Both the position numbers and the translations under genes were made by a program. DNA of 64,000 nucleotides from Cercis canadensis (taxonomy: Eukaryota > Streptophyta > Magnoliopsida > Fabales > Fabaceae), in contig QAOA01006485.1 in assembly GCA_003255065.1 (NCBI GenBank), positions 157,709-221,708 on the forward strand, in the 5' to 3' direction. Below the pieces are notes generated by a model. That model saw only the letters and a list, made by a program, of their open reading frames with translations, had not been told where the DNA came from and made no database searches. Shown here piece by piece: positions 43,718 to 57,203 of this stretch. Position 1 is the stretch's first letter. Each line of letters starts with the position of its first letter.

Positions 43718-46121
43718 AAGCATCTGCGGTACCTAAACCTTTCACAGACTATCATCAGAAAGTTGCCAGAATCAGTAAGTAATCTCTGTAATCTGCAGAC
43801 ATTATTACTAAGAGGTTGTTTCAATCTTGAGAACCTGCCATCAAACATGGGGGATTTAATCAACCTACGCCAACTTGATATCATTGGAGCCCAGTCTTTA
43901 ACAGGTATGCCACAGGGTATTGGCAAATTGACACATCTTCAAACATTGTCAAATTTCATTCTAGGCAAAAGTGGCATCAGAGAACTAATGAAGTTGTCAA
44001 ATCTACGTGGAGTACTTTCTGTGTCCAGGTTAGAGCATGTGGTTGATGCTCGGGAAGCAGGCGAGGCAATGTTAAATAAGAAGATAGGCATTGATGTGCT
44101 GAAACTGAAATGGAGTAGCTGTGCAACTGATATGTCACATATTGGAAGAGCCAAAGATGTGCTTCATATGCTACAACCTCACACGGCTCTTAAAAAACTT
44201 AGTGGTGAATGCTATTAATTTCCCAAAATGGATAAAAGATCCATCCCTTAAAAGTCTAGTGTTCTTAAAGTTGAAGAACTGTGCAAATTGTACATCTTTG
44301 CCAGCACTTGGAAACCTTCATGCACTCAAAGACCTTTGCGTAATTGGAATGAAAGAAGTATGCTGCATTGATGGTGGGTTCTATGGTGAAGGTTGCTTTA
44401 GGAGAGACTTGTTTTATGGATATGGACAAATGGATAGATTGGTTCCCCTCTGTTGATGAGCAACTTGATGCTTTTTCTTGTTTGCAGGAGCTTTTTATTG
44501 TGAGATGCCCCAAACTTTTAGGCACATTACCTTATCATATTCCTTCTCTGGAAGCTCTACTGATTAATGAATGTGAACAGTTGATATTTCCTATTTCATG
44601 CTTTCCGCTGCTCTGCAAACTAGAAATTGAAGCATGCAAAGGCATAGTGCTTAACAGTGAAACTGAATTCAGCTCATTAAACTCCATGGCTCTTTCAAGA
44701 ATCTTGGAATTCACATGTCCAATAGAGTGGTTTATGCAGGGGTTCAGAAGAGTAGAAGAACTCAAAATTGTCGCTTGTGATCAAGAAGTGATTACAGCTT
44801 TGTGGGGGAATGATGTTTACCTTGCAAAGCATCCACATGACTTTTCATTCATGCTTAGAGCAATTGAGATTAGAAATTGCAGTGTTATGAAATTTATACC
44901 TGAAGCACTGATGCTCCATAGCCCTTGTCTTGAACGCTTGTACATATGCAACTGTGATTCCCTAATCTTTGTCACAAGAGACCAGCTGCCTCCCACTTTG
45001 AAATCATTGGAGATATCAAATTGTAAGAACTTGCGGTGTTTAGTGGACAATGGAGAATGTTCTTCTTCAACAAGAATGATGCATGAGGAGAATTCCCACA
45101 GAGATGGCGAGGACATTTCTCTCCTTGAGTATATATATATTGGCTGGTGTCCATCTCTCACTTGCTTATCATCAAGTGGTGAGTTACCTGGTGCTATCAA
45201 GCTTTTGTTCATTTGGAATTATTCAGAGCTAACATGCTTGTCATAGGAAGGCCATTTACCTACAACTGTTAAGAAACTTGAGATTCAATCTTGTCCAAAG
45301 CTAGAGTCAATAGCAAAGAGTATGCATAGAAACACCTCCTTGGAGTCCATTCAGATATGGAACTGTGAAAACCTCAAATCCCTTCCTCAAGGCATACATT
45401 GCCTCATGCACCTGAGGAGATCAGAATTATTGGTTGTCCAAGTTTTGTTTCGTTCCCGGAAGAAGGTTTGCCTACCTCCAACCTGAAAGAACTCTGCATC
45501 ATGAGCAGTGAGAAACTAGAGGCCCTGCCAAACTTCATGCACAACCTCACCTCCCTCAAAGAATTGGAGATAGGTCACTGTCCAAGTATCAAATTCTTTC
45601 CTCAAGAAGGCTTTCCACCTAACTTAACATCACTGTGGATCAATGACCATAATGCCTGTGAAGCTTTGTTCAACTGGGGTTTATACAAACTCACTTTTCT
45701 TAAGGACCTCACCCTCATAGGTGGAAATTTTCATATTCCACTTGAGGATGTGGGTACAATGCTGCCATCTTCTTTAACCAGCTTCACCATTCAGGATTTT
45801 CCAAACTTAAAACTTCTGTCACCAAAAGGCTTTCATAATCTGACCTCTTTATCCAGCCTCACCCTCCGAGATCTCTTAAATCTAGCAAATCTTCCTTCCT
45901 TGTGTTTCCAATACCTCACCTCTCTTGAAGAACTCTCCATTTATAATTGTCCCAACCTTTTCTGTTTACCTGAGAAGGGCCTGCCTTCGTCACTGTTGGA
46001 GCTATACATACAAGACTGTCCTCAGCTGAAAGAACAGCGCAGGAAAGGTAAAGGAAAAGAATGGTTCAAGATTGCCAACATCCCCTATGTTGAGATTGAC
46101 GGAGAATTCATCCATGACTGA
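43718..46121 (+). pseudogene. CC-NBS-LRR resistance gene, LRR half only, disrupted
   Basis: Coding sequence begins KHLRYLNLS directly after an LTR end and runs through many plant-type LRRs (for example LRQLDI, LKNLRCL, LTSLKELEIGHCPSI) to a conserved C-terminus EWFKIANIPYVEIDGEFIHD at 46121. This resembles RPP13-like/CNL immune receptors, which detect pathogen effectors in the cytoplasm. The coiled-coil, NB-ARC and first LRRs are absent from the window. The frame changes near 44200, near 44400 and near 45400 (one base), and there is a TAG at 45244. Frames are otherwise long and well conserved, so inactivation was fairly recent. It cannot work as an NLR. Confidence 0.88.
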
Positions 46122-47154
46122 GATGCAGAAGATTGAATTTCAGCTGATTTTATATAAGGTACAAGATAGATAAATTATGACTTCCATTCTTTTATTTGCA
46201 TTAAGTATATTTATTCATTAGATGATCTCTTGTATCGTAATTTTGATTTCTTTATTCTAGTTTCTGGTACTTAAGATATAATGCTTTAGAAGTGATTTGA
46301 AACTTGAAAATGATTCAAGACAATCATAGATCACCATCCAAAACTCGGAAATGAAATGACATTAATAACAATACATATCAAAGAGATGCTTATCTGATAT
46401 TATGAAATACATGGAATAACTTTTTCCCATCATTTTCTTCTAAGAGGGCAACTTATTGGTGCTATATAAGTTTATGCTATCATAGAACTATTGCTCAACT
46501 AGTGATTATTCTTTAGACTAATTTCAGGAATTTCTTGCTTTTGTATAGCACTGAAGATTGCAATCAGAAGCTCGTCATGGTTTGTGACCATCCTCTTTTA
46601 GTGCAAGTTGCACTCTGCGTTATGAGTGAGGGATGTTCTGTATTATCTTTGGTGATATATATGTACATTAATACCTCCATTTCACTATATGTGCTTGCAA
46701 ATCATTATGTTAAGTGTCAGATATATATTGATGTTTTGACTGTATAGCTTCATTTATTCAAACTCATATTTTATGTAATTTATTGTTATATTATTCCGAT
46801 TTTATATCAGAAACTTGAGTAATCTGCAGCAACTTCTATAAAATCAACCATGCAGCTAGCATAATTAGGTAAGCAAAAGTACTCTGCATCATATACATTC
46901 TCTGGACTAAAATTAGAATTCTTGCACATTGTACACAAACTTGGAATGACACATCTGGGGATGGTGAAAATTACATAACCTCTTAAGTTTGGGAATAAGA
47001 GGATGGTATGGTGAATATATACCTTGTGGTAAAGACACAAGACTGTTATCTTAGTCAACACCTGCATACACTTAGCATTTCATATTCATTAGAGTTGTAA
47101 GTTTGCTGTGGTCTTCATAATTTTGAAAATAAAGTCTCCTGTAGTTTCCACTCT
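46122..47154. other. Intergenic, no gene recognised
   Basis: AT-rich flank between two pseudogenes. The minus-strand open frame near 46807-47067 has no recognisable features. Confidence 0.5.
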
Positions 47155-48150
<996 letters not shown>

Positions 48151-48282
48151 AACAAATCAAACAAAATCTTGATACTGTCAATTCTCCCTTGAAAATTGTT
48201 GGGAAAATTATCACAAACATATTAATCAATCACACGAAGGCACACACAATTTGTTATGAGTTGGTAAATTGCTTATGTTAAT

Positions 48283-50618
48283 GGATGAGAGGAGACAATC
48301 ACTACAACATCGAAGAGAAGACAACTTTCATTTGTCCCTATGGGACTTTCGCATTCAGGCGCATGCCCTTTGGATTGTGCAATGCACCAGCTACTTTCCA
48401 AAGGTGTATGATGTCTATCTTCTCAAACATGGTGGAGCGATATATTGAAGTTTTCATGGACGACTTCTCGGTATTTGGATCTACCTTTGACACTTGTCTT
48501 AGTCATTTATCTACTATTCTGAAAAGATGTGAGGAGACCAATCTAGTTCTTAACTAGGAGAAGTGCCATTTTATGGTCCAAGAGGGAATTGTGCTTGGAC
48601 ATAAGGTTTTGGCTTAGGGACTTGAGGTGGACAGGGCGAAAATTGCTACCAAAAAGAAATTGCCTCCACCTACTTCAGTTAAAGGTGTGAGAAGTTTCTT
48701 GGGACATGCCGGTTTTTATAGATGATTCATCAAGGACTTCTCCAAGATCACTAAGCCCTTATGCAACCTTTTCTTGAAGGATGTCTCATTTGAGTTTACT
48801 AAGGAGTGTCTTCAAGCATTCGAAAATCTAAAAAAGGCTTTGACCTCGGCTCCCATCATTATTGTGCCAGATTGGTCATTGCCTTTTAAGCTTATGTGCG
48901 ATGCTAGTGACTATGCAGTTGGGGTAGTTTTAGATCAACAATGGGACAAGTTGCTACATGCCATTTATTATACCAGCCGTACACTCGACCCTGCTCAGAT
49001 GAATTATGCCACTACTGAGAAGGAGCTCCTAGCAGTTGTCTTCGCCTTCGACAAATTCAGAGCTTATCTCATTGGCTCGAAGGTAATAATCTTCACTGAT
49101 CACTTTGCCATCAAATACTTGTTGGAGAAGAAGAATGCCAAACTGAGGTTAATTCGATGGGTTCTTCTTTTACAAGAATTTGACTTGGAAATTAGAGACA
49201 AGAAAGGCACAGAGAACCTAGTTGCAGATCATCTCTCTAAACTTGAAACTCTATGAGTTAGGGGATACTGAAGTCCCCATTGATGACTCCTTTCCGAATG
49301 AGCAACTCTTTGCTCTTTCTACCATAGTTCAACCATGGTTTAGTGACATTGCTAACTTCTTAGCTGTTAACCTTCTACTACCTGATCAAAGCCACCATCA
49401 AAGGAAGAAGTTTCTTTCAGTGGCCAAGCATTACTACTGAGATAAGCCACTCCTCTTCAAACACTGTTCTGACTCTATAATTCGACGATGTGTTCCTGAA
49501 GAAGATATGAAAAGTATCCTTCATCACTGCCATCCATCACCTTATGGTGGCCATTTTGGTGCGAATAGAACACCAGCCAAGATCCTTCAATCTTGCTTCT
49601 ATTGGCCTACCATCTTTAAGGATGCACATGCTTATGTCTCGGCTTGTGATCATTGCCAAAGAACGGGTACCATCTTACGTCGACATGAAATGGCAATAAA
49701 TAATATTCTGGAGGTGGAGTTGTTTGATGTATGAGGGATCGACTTTATAGGTCCTTTCCCCTCATCCTACAACAACCAATACATTTTGGTGGTAATGAAT
49801 TACGTGTCTAAGTGGGTTGAGGCAATAGCTGCACCGACTAATGACTCAAAAGTGGTGGTGAACTTCCTAAAGAAGAATATTTTCACTCGGTTTGGCACTC
49901 CAAGAGCACTAATTAGTGATGAAGGCACTCATTTCAAAAACTAATATCTTTGTGCTCTATTGACCAAATACGGAGTTAAACATCGGATTGCCACTGCTTA
50001 TCACCCATAGACCAGTGGACAAGTCGAGATTTCTAACTAGGAGTTGAAGTAGATTATGGAGAAGATGGTCAATGCCAATAGGAAAGATTAGGCAAGGAAG
50101 CTAGACGATGCATTGTGGGCATACATGATAGCATTCAAGACACCCATCGGTACATCACTATACCGGTTGGTTTTTGGGAAGGCTTGTCATTTGCTAGTCG
50201 AAGTGGAACATCAGGCATACTGGGCCACAAAGAAATTGAACTTTGATCTCAAAGTTGCGGGTGAAAAGAGAGGCTACTTCAATTGAATGAACTTGATGAA
50301 TTTCACCAAGATGCGTATGAAAATGCCAAGCTCTACAAAGAAAGAACAAAGACATGGCATGAAAAATGCATTCAGAAGTGTGAATTCATTCTGGGTCAAA
50401 AAGTCCTCTTGTTCAACTCCCACCTTAAGTTATTTCCTGGAAAATTGAAGTCCAGATGGTCGGGCCCCTTTATAGTTGACACAGTTTTTTCCCATGGAGC
50501 TATTGAAGTCAAGAGTAGAGATTGTAAATTCAAGGTCAATGGCCACCGCCTAAAACACTACATGAATGGCGAGGATGAGTTTCCAAAATCATTCATCACT
50601 TTCACCAACCCCGATTAA
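48283..50618 (+). pseudogene. Athila-like pol (RT, RNase H, integrase), broken
   Basis: RT shows CPYGTFAFRRMPFGLCNAPA and FMDDFSVFG; RNase H shows [12 protein letters not shown] and [11 protein letters not shown]; the integrase zinc finger shows HHCHPSPYGGH...CDHCQR. The core follows with IDFIGPF, ISDEGTHF and the Glu side damaged, and a C-terminal domain ends near LKHYMNGEDEFPKSF. Frame changes lie near 49245 and 50280. In-frame stops include TAG and TGA codons where Trp, Gln or Arg is expected (LN-stop-EK, HP-stop-TSGQ, [14 protein letters not shown]-stop-DKP, YR-stop-FIKDF). These are C-to-T type changes. Confidence 0.9.
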
Positions 50619-50784
50619 TTATGTTCAGAGAAAGTCAGGCTGAGGACTATAAACCAAGCGCTTATTGGGAGGTAACTCATCATTCTGAATCCTATCTTTT
50701 ATGTTTGCTTAGTTAGAGTCTTTTAGTCATTTCTTAATTTTTAGCATTCTTAGTAGCTATTTTTATTCTCTTTCTTTTAATTTA
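50619..50784 (+). other. Post-integrase Athila signature
   Basis: 'gtcaggctgaggactataaa.caagcgc' follows the integrase stop. The same motif occurs on the minus strand near 60760-60800 in the family B element, where it follows protease directly. The last nine bases (50776-50784, TTTAATTTA) are the left target duplication of the nested element. Confidence 0.7.
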
Positions 50785-51089
50785 GAGAAAAGTCCAAAAT
50801 ACCCCCTTCAACTATACCCTATGTGCGGTTTACCCCCAAAACTTCAAAAACATAGGGAATACCTCCTTAAACTTTTAAAATGTGCGCTTTACCCCCAAGA
50901 CCTGATGTCCGTCCATTAATAGACGGAAAGAAGCACATGTCATGCACGTGATGTGATTAATCTAGGTCATAGTGTAATTTATTAGAGTATAAATGAAAAT
51001 AAATTTATAAAATTAGGATTAAAAAATAATATTTAAAAAATTTAAGGGCCAAAATGATAATATTTAAAATTTGTCATCTTCAACCTCCA

Positions 51090-51929
51090 GCGGGTATCCA
51101 TTTCTAGAACTCAACCCGTTTTCATACCTATTCGGGTTCTCTTCATATCTCTCTCATTTCTCAACTAAAATTTGCAAATTGCATATCAATTTAAAGCTTG
51201 TGAATTATTTTGCTTGATTCATTATGCCTTTAGATCCTGCCAGTGTAGCTATCATTATCAACCCTTGGATCAGCCTTACACCATAAGATGGAGATGGCGG
51301 TTGCAAACCAACGTGGACCCAGAAGAACAAGCCAGAAGACAACAAACCCACCCATCTTGGTTCTCATCATAATCTATTTTTTGAAACCACAAAACAAAAA
51401 AGATCTAAACATTTTGCATTAGAATTCAGATTAGAGCAACATATTTGAGGAAATTTGCAACCAGAAATCACTCAACTCTTCTTTGGTAATCTTTGTTACT
51501 TTTCGTTGCCTCCTTCTTGCCAATGCGTCAAAAATCCCCACTGCAAACTCCTTCGAATCCTTCATTCCTTATACAAATTAAACATTCCGAACAAGTTAAA
51601 TTAATAGATTAAATTGAATTTTCCCTTAATTAATTTTCTCATCATCCAAACAAAACAATTAAGCATGATACTCAGAAAATAATCAGGCATTCTCCAAAGT
51701 CTTCTCTAGCAAATAAATTGTCTTTGGCGAGTAACATGAACCTCTCTTCAATTTTCTCCATAGCTCAATAGCTCCGGAGGTTTTACTGATGAATCTGAGC
51801 CCTTGAAGAGCTCTTTATGCACTCGATGTCGTCCGTTCAAGTTTAGCTCTGATTCTTCAAGCATTACGTGTGGTTATCACTGGATCTTCCACGGTAATGT
51901 CCGACGATGTTGAAGTCCTCGAAGACGAC
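51090..51929. other. Unassigned interior of the Pack-type element
   Basis: About 840 bp between the left TIR and the AMT fragment. It has a different, more mixed composition from the TIRs and may be a second captured segment, but no protein or RNA could be recognised on either strand. Confidence 0.4.
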
Positions 51930-52487
51930 GATCTCAGTCCTTGGCAGAATGAACATCAAGGCCTAGATGGCTTTCGTCCCTCTTTGGTTCATTTTCTCAT
52001 ACACCGTGTGTGCATTTAGTCTCTGGGGTGGGGGGGGGGGGGTTTCTTTATCAATGGGGTGTCATAGATTACTTCGGCGGCTATGTCATCCACCTCTCCT
52101 CTGGCATCGCCAGCTTCACCGCCACCTACTGGGTACTTAAAAATCCAATCTTTTCACAACCCATTACCCAAAATTTGCCTCAAATTAAGCTTCAAAGGCT
52201 AAAACTAAAAGGATACCTTTCTCTGCTAATTTTTGTGTAGGTTGGGCCAAGGCTAAAGAGTGATAGGGAGAGGTTCCCACCAAACAAGGTGCTGCTGATG
52301 CTTGCGGGTGCTTGGTTGCTATGGATGGGGTGGTCAGGGTTCAATGGAGGAGCACCATATGTAGCTAACATTGCTTCGTCCATTGTTGTGTTGAATACAA
52401 ATATATGTGCAGCTACCAGCTTGCTTGTGTGGACGTGTCTCGATGTTATCTTCTTCGGCAAGCCCTCGGTCATCAGAGCTATTCAGG
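51930..52487 (+). pseudogene. Ammonium transporter (AMT2/MEP type) gene fragment with intron
   Basis: In-frame protein blocks match plant AMT2 transporters: GRMNIKA-stop-MAFVPLW near 51950, then [35 protein letters not shown], and after an intron [53 protein letters not shown]. The intron (about 52130-52240) has GT/AG borders (TGGGTACTT...TGTAGG) and is retained, so capture was from genomic DNA. It covers only about three or four transmembrane segments of the usual eleven. A Trp-to-TAG stop near 51982, a G-run shift near 52030, and abrupt ends at the TIRs show it is non-functional as a transporter. Confidence 0.88.
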
Positions 52488-52682
52488 GAAAATTTTTTGG
52501 GGCCAAAATGATAATATTCAAAATTTGTCTTCCGTCCATTAATGGACGGACGTTAGGGTTGTGGGGGTAAAGTGCACATTTTAAAAGTTCAAGGAGGTAT
52601 TTTTTACGTTTTTAAAGTTTTGGGGGTAAATTGCACATAGGGTATAGTTGAAGGGGTTTTTTGGACTTTTCCCTTTAATTTA

Positions 52683-54633
52683 TGTTTAAACAAGTGTGGA
52701 AACAAGTTTAGGGGTCAAAAGCTGGGAAATTGAGGATGAAATGACTTGATTCGCAAAACAAGGCAGAAGCTTGGGCGCCGCAGCGCCCTATCCTTGGACT
52801 CAGCCCACAGAAGCCAGAAGCATGGACGCCGCAACGCCCACTAAAAGACGCCGCAGCGTCACATCCTTGGACACAGGGATCAGAAGCATGGACGCCATAG
52901 CGCTCACTGAAGGACGCCGCAGTGCCCAACAGGGATACCACGGTGCCCAGGTCAGTTTAATTAAAAAAAATACTTTCACTTAATCAAAAACGATGTGTTT
53001 TGTCAAAAAAATTTCAAACCCACATTCCCTTTTTCTGCCTTCCCCCTCTCATCCCCACGACACTCCCTTCCTTCTCCCCTTTTTCTCCTAATTTCCCTTC
53101 CACCATCTTCACTCTCTTACCACCCATCCGTTTCTCTCACTAAAATTTCTTCCACCATTCTTCTCCATCTTCATTCCCGCAGAGCATCAACACACACCCA
53201 CATTTAATTTTGCACAAATTCACACCCACTCCACTGCATTCACACTACACCACATCAATTCGAGCAATCGAGGGATAGTTCAACTTCTCGTCATTCCCAG
53301 GTAAATTTCCTCATTTTTATTGTTCTCTTCCTCTGATTGCTGTCTCTTGGCCATTTTTGGAGGTATCCCTTGTTCCAGTTAAGGTAATTTTATTTTTAGG
53401 ATTACATATGCCCGCAAGGTGTTTGTAAAAATGCCCCAATTAATAAAACTCCTTGCCTGTGCCAAATGCTCATCACCCTGTGCTAATAGTGAGCTCTAGC
53501 ACCCACATACTAATTCCTGTGAACCTTTAGGACTTTCTTGAGTTAACTCCTTGGGACTATACATAGTCAATTCATTTGTTCCCTTTCATAGCCTTATATG
53601 TGGGTTTTGCCTCATAATTGTCATTGCTTGCTAGCACATGTTCTTTTTACTTGGCTCCTTCTATTATCTTGGTCTTCGTCCCCTGTCATGCACCATAAAA
53701 GTGCTATACCCTTTTCGATTACATACTATAGCTATAATTTAAGACTTGCACCCTTTGATGCTCAAAATTTGAACCGTTACAAGCTACATGTGCTTTCTAA
53801 TAACTTAGTATATATTCCTGTGACATATTGAAGCTTTTCTTGTCTCTTAGGCATTTTGGTGCATTTGCTAATCCACTTGTCACATGCACATTGGTTTCAT
53901 TTTTCTGCATTCATGCTTCACTGAGCTATGCTTGCCTACTAGCACTTATACGATTTCTGCATGTCTGTCGTTATATCTATTCTAGTTTGCTTACTAGGTT
54001 GCATTTTCTTGCAATAGGCATATGGCTATTGTTTTACCCTATAATGCTAATCTGCCATATGCCTACATGCTAAACCAATTGTCGGTTTCATTGGCTTGTA
54101 CAGTCGCTTAGTATTGGTTCTTTTCTAGGATTGCTTTCAATTCTTTTTGCTTATGAGCATATATAAGGCACATCCTTAGGCATATTGGGACCTTTGTCTT
54201 TCACTTTTATGCCGTGTGTTCAGTTTCATGCCTCCTAATATTGGCTAGCATGCTAGCACCTATCTTATGACTGCATGTCTGATGTTACCTCTGTCTTGCT
54301 TCGCTATTTCATTGTTTGGACTGTACGATTTTGTTTTACCACATCTTATGGCTATGTCATTTGATTGCATGCTAAAGTACTAACACTAGACTTTGGATCA
54401 CTAGATGTAGTATTCCATCTTAAAGTGTAATCATGTCCAAATTGCACAAGGCTCATTTATGCTTATTAACTCACAATTCCCACTAGACATGTCTATTTTT
54501 ACTTGGGAAATTTCTGCTATCCTTACATACCTGACTACCTTTTAGTATGCTGTTTGCTATGCTATTCATAGGTGCACCATGCTCATTAACAATTGTCTTC
54601 ATCTCTTTCAGGTACACCTCATATTGACACAAC
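52683..54633 (+). other. Athila-like non-coding leader before env-like ORF
   Basis: Contains GC-rich 'gccgcagcgcc' repeats at about 52765-52945, then C-rich sequence and a long untranslated stretch before the ATG at 54634. Short open frames here have no recognisable features. A long spliced leader is usual before ORF3 in this clade, but splice sites were not assigned. Confidence 0.55.
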
Positions 54634-55854
54634 ATGGCACCACTAGCAAAGCACAAATCCCTCACCTCACCTTCCGGGTCCGGTTCTGGCATTTATGACC
54701 GGAAGAAGTTTGTGCACAAGGAGGCTGAGGCCCGGTTCTTGGACACAGTGATCAACAAAGCCTTGGTACCCGAGTGCGGATTGGCTTTCACTAGAGCCTT
54801 GAACCACGAGATCCAAGCATTAGCCGACAACAATGGCTGGTTGCACTTTGTCGAGAATCTTGTCATCGCTGTTGTGCCCATCATCAAGGAATTCTATGCC
54901 AACGCTAAATTTCGCAAGGAGTTCAAGGTGTTCATGAGAGGCAAATGAGTTTCGTTCGATAGTCGTTCCATTAATGCACTGTTTGGTTTCTCGGACATTG
55001 AGAATGACGAGTATGTTCGCTACATCCATGATGGACCCGACTGGGACACCATCATCTGCACCTTTTGTTGGCTAGACACCCAGTGGAAGATGTGCGATGA
55101 CACTCCCATTTCTTTTCGCACATCGGCCTTGGAAACTGTCAGCAAGGTATGGTACCACTTCCTGTGAGCCTGCCTCATCCCCACCGGCCACCTCAGTGAC
55201 GTCACCCTCAGCCAGGCCATTCTGCTTTATTGCATCATTACCGGCAAGTCCATTGACATTGGCACGCTGATTCAGCAGTCCATCCTGCACTTCATCGATA
55301 GCACCAAGGGCATTGCCTTTGGCCATCCTTCGATCATTCAGATGCTACATCAGTAGGCAGGGGTTAAGTGGCGGGCCGAGGAAGAATTGCTTCATCCGAA
55401 GCAACCATTGGATACCACTGTGCACCGCCTCTAGAGTTGGAGCCCACATTCTAGTGCACCACCATCACCGACACAACAGAGGGCACCTCCCCAGACACCA
55501 TCATCTGTTGCTACACCGCCACCTGAGACCTAGCCATTGAGTTCTTCCAGGTCTAGCTTGGTCCACCTGGAGAGTCAGATGTCTCAAATACTCCAATATG
55601 CGGATCGCTCGTCCAGTTTCATGCATCAGGCGAAGCACTTCATGGAGCGGGCGGACACCTTCTTTAAGCACCAGATGAGCTTTAATGCTCATCTGGCTGA
55701 GTTTCACAACCAGTGCTCCACCGGACAAGGCTTCGCTATTCCACCATTTTTGCCACCACCGGTACTCCCACCTTACTCTCTGGGCATAGATGAGGACTAC
55801 GGTGCCACTGCAGACGACCTTAGCGACACAGACAATATATCTGACGCTTTCTAG
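54634..55854 (+). pseudogene. Env-like ORF3 of Athila-like element (plant transposon protein domain)
   Basis: A 407-codon frame starting MAPLAKHKSL is interrupted only by five stops and no frame shifts: TGA 54946, TGA 55165, TAG 55354, TAG 55432, TAG 55531. The central part (FVHKEAEARF, VPIIKEFYANA, ALFGFSDIEND, LIPTGHLSDVTLSQAILLY) resembles the putative plant transposon domain found in ORF3 of Athila-group elements. The C-terminal part is Ser/Pro-rich and then acidic. Every stop fits Trp, Arg or Gln changed by a single C-to-T type event. Its role in the element is unknown; a relation to viral envelope proteins is only by position. Confidence 0.78.
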
Positions 55855-57188
55855 GGAAGTATTTTTTTTCTTTCTTTTTGATTTCATTGAGGACAATGCA
55901 TGTACTAAGTTTAGGGGTGGAAAAACACTATTTAATTTCTGAGTACTTAATTGTTTTCTGTTCCCATAACTTGTAGCAATGAGTAATGAAATGATATCTG
56001 TGTAAGTTTGAAACTCAAGGGTCAATGATAAAATATTTTGTGTAGTAATCAGAATTTGTAGAAAATATGCATAAACTTAAGATACATGATTACTCGTCTA
56101 TGATTTTTCTTCTATGATTAACTATCTCCTTGACACAAATTAAGCACTTGATCATGTGCATGACCTTAGTGAACTTCAAAGTAGATCTATGCATGCTTAA
56201 CACAGTGATCTCATAAGAACTCTAGAACTAGTTTGAATGTCATTTGAGGTGAAATCTTAGGCTTTGAGACATTAGAGAGATGATCTAGGCATTGTTTGGA
56301 TCCATTGAGCCTTTCAAGACAAACCATGTTCTACTAATTCCCTTAGTCATCCCAGTTAAGCCGAACACTTAGCCCTTTCATTGTCAACCCATACAAAAAT
56401 CCAGAACCTCCAATATTTTCCCTAACCTTACACTCATGATTCACACAAATTCTAGGAAAAGTATTGAGAGCACAGTGACATATAGGGAGGATGGGTGGAG
56501 TAATGAACCTTGAAAAATATGCATAAAGATTGTGCCCTCTTGACAAAAAAAAAAAAAAAAAGTTGGTTCACCCCCTTGAATAAATAAAGAAAGAACAAAA
56601 AGTTGGGGATGAAACTAGCCACTTAAGAAAGAGCAAGAGGAAAAAAGAAAGCAAAGAGAAAAGAATCAAGGCAGTTGACAAGTAAGAAAGGAAGTTAGTG
56701 AAAAGATTGGGTGAAAAACTAAGTGTAGGAAGTGCTTTAGAATCCTAGTTGAGGTGATGTGTCATGGGTGAGATGAGCCATGTTAATAACCTTATACCAG
56801 AGCCTTCCATTACAAGCTTGGAAAGACCTTTTGATCTTTAATGTTAAAAATAAGCCTACATTTGTGGAGAGTGACATGATAACTATCCTATGGGGTTCCT
56901 TATTAGTCAAATTAAGAGGTTAAACATCTATAAGTAAAAGCATGTATAAATTGATTCATATTTCTTCCGGTCAATGTGCATGGACACACACACACACTCA
57001 AGGAGTCTGTTAGTCATGAAGGATTTCAATGATAGAGTAAATCACTGGTTTGATTTGAGCATGTTTTCATGAATTTTGATTTTTCCTTACCTTTGAGACC
57101 AAATGGAGGAGTAAAGCAGATAAATTTGTCTGGAATTCAAAAAGTTGAATTTAGTCCCTGGTTTTTGCTCGAAGACGAGCAAAATCTC
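55855..57188 (+). other. Athila-like 3' non-coding region
   Basis: No coding signal. Several blocks (for example about 56170-56340) match the minus-strand element near 60080-60220 in reverse orientation, showing that the two elements share an old 3' untranslated region. Confidence 0.65.
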
Positions 57189-57203
57189 AAGTTTAGGGGT
57201 ATT
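57189..57203 (+). other. Polypurine tract of Athila-like element A
   Basis: 'aagtttaggggtatt' directly before the TGATAAG start of the 3' LTR. An equivalent sequence lies on the minus strand at about 59195-59212 in element B. Confidence 0.75.

Larger units (their letters stand above)
50785..52673. mobile_element. Pack-MULE-like TIR element carrying an ammonium transporter fragment
   Basis: A 1,889-bp element with TIRs of about 140 bp. Read inward, both ends give G(A/G)GAAAAGTCCAAAA, then 'ccccttcaactataccctatgtgc', then 'tttacccccaaaact', then 'gtccgtccattaat.gacgg'. The 9-mer TTTAATTTA flanks it exactly on both sides (50776-50784 and 52674-52682), the target duplication size of Mutator elements. 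No transposase is present. A short direct repeat ('ccaaaatgataatatt.aaaatttgtc') lies inside each end. The interior holds an AMT2-type gene piece with its intron. It is nested in the dead Athila-like element, so it is younger than that insertion. Confidence 0.85.

Noticed and set aside
44817..45212. 131-residue minus-strand open frame
   Set aside because: Antisense to well-conserved LRR coding sequence.
52192..52473. 93-residue minus-strand open frame in the AMT fragment
   Set aside because: The plus strand gives clear ammonium-transporter sequence, so the minus frame is a shadow.
55501..56025. 174-residue minus-strand open frame
   Set aside because: It mirrors the env-like ORF region on the opposite strand; no recognisable domain.
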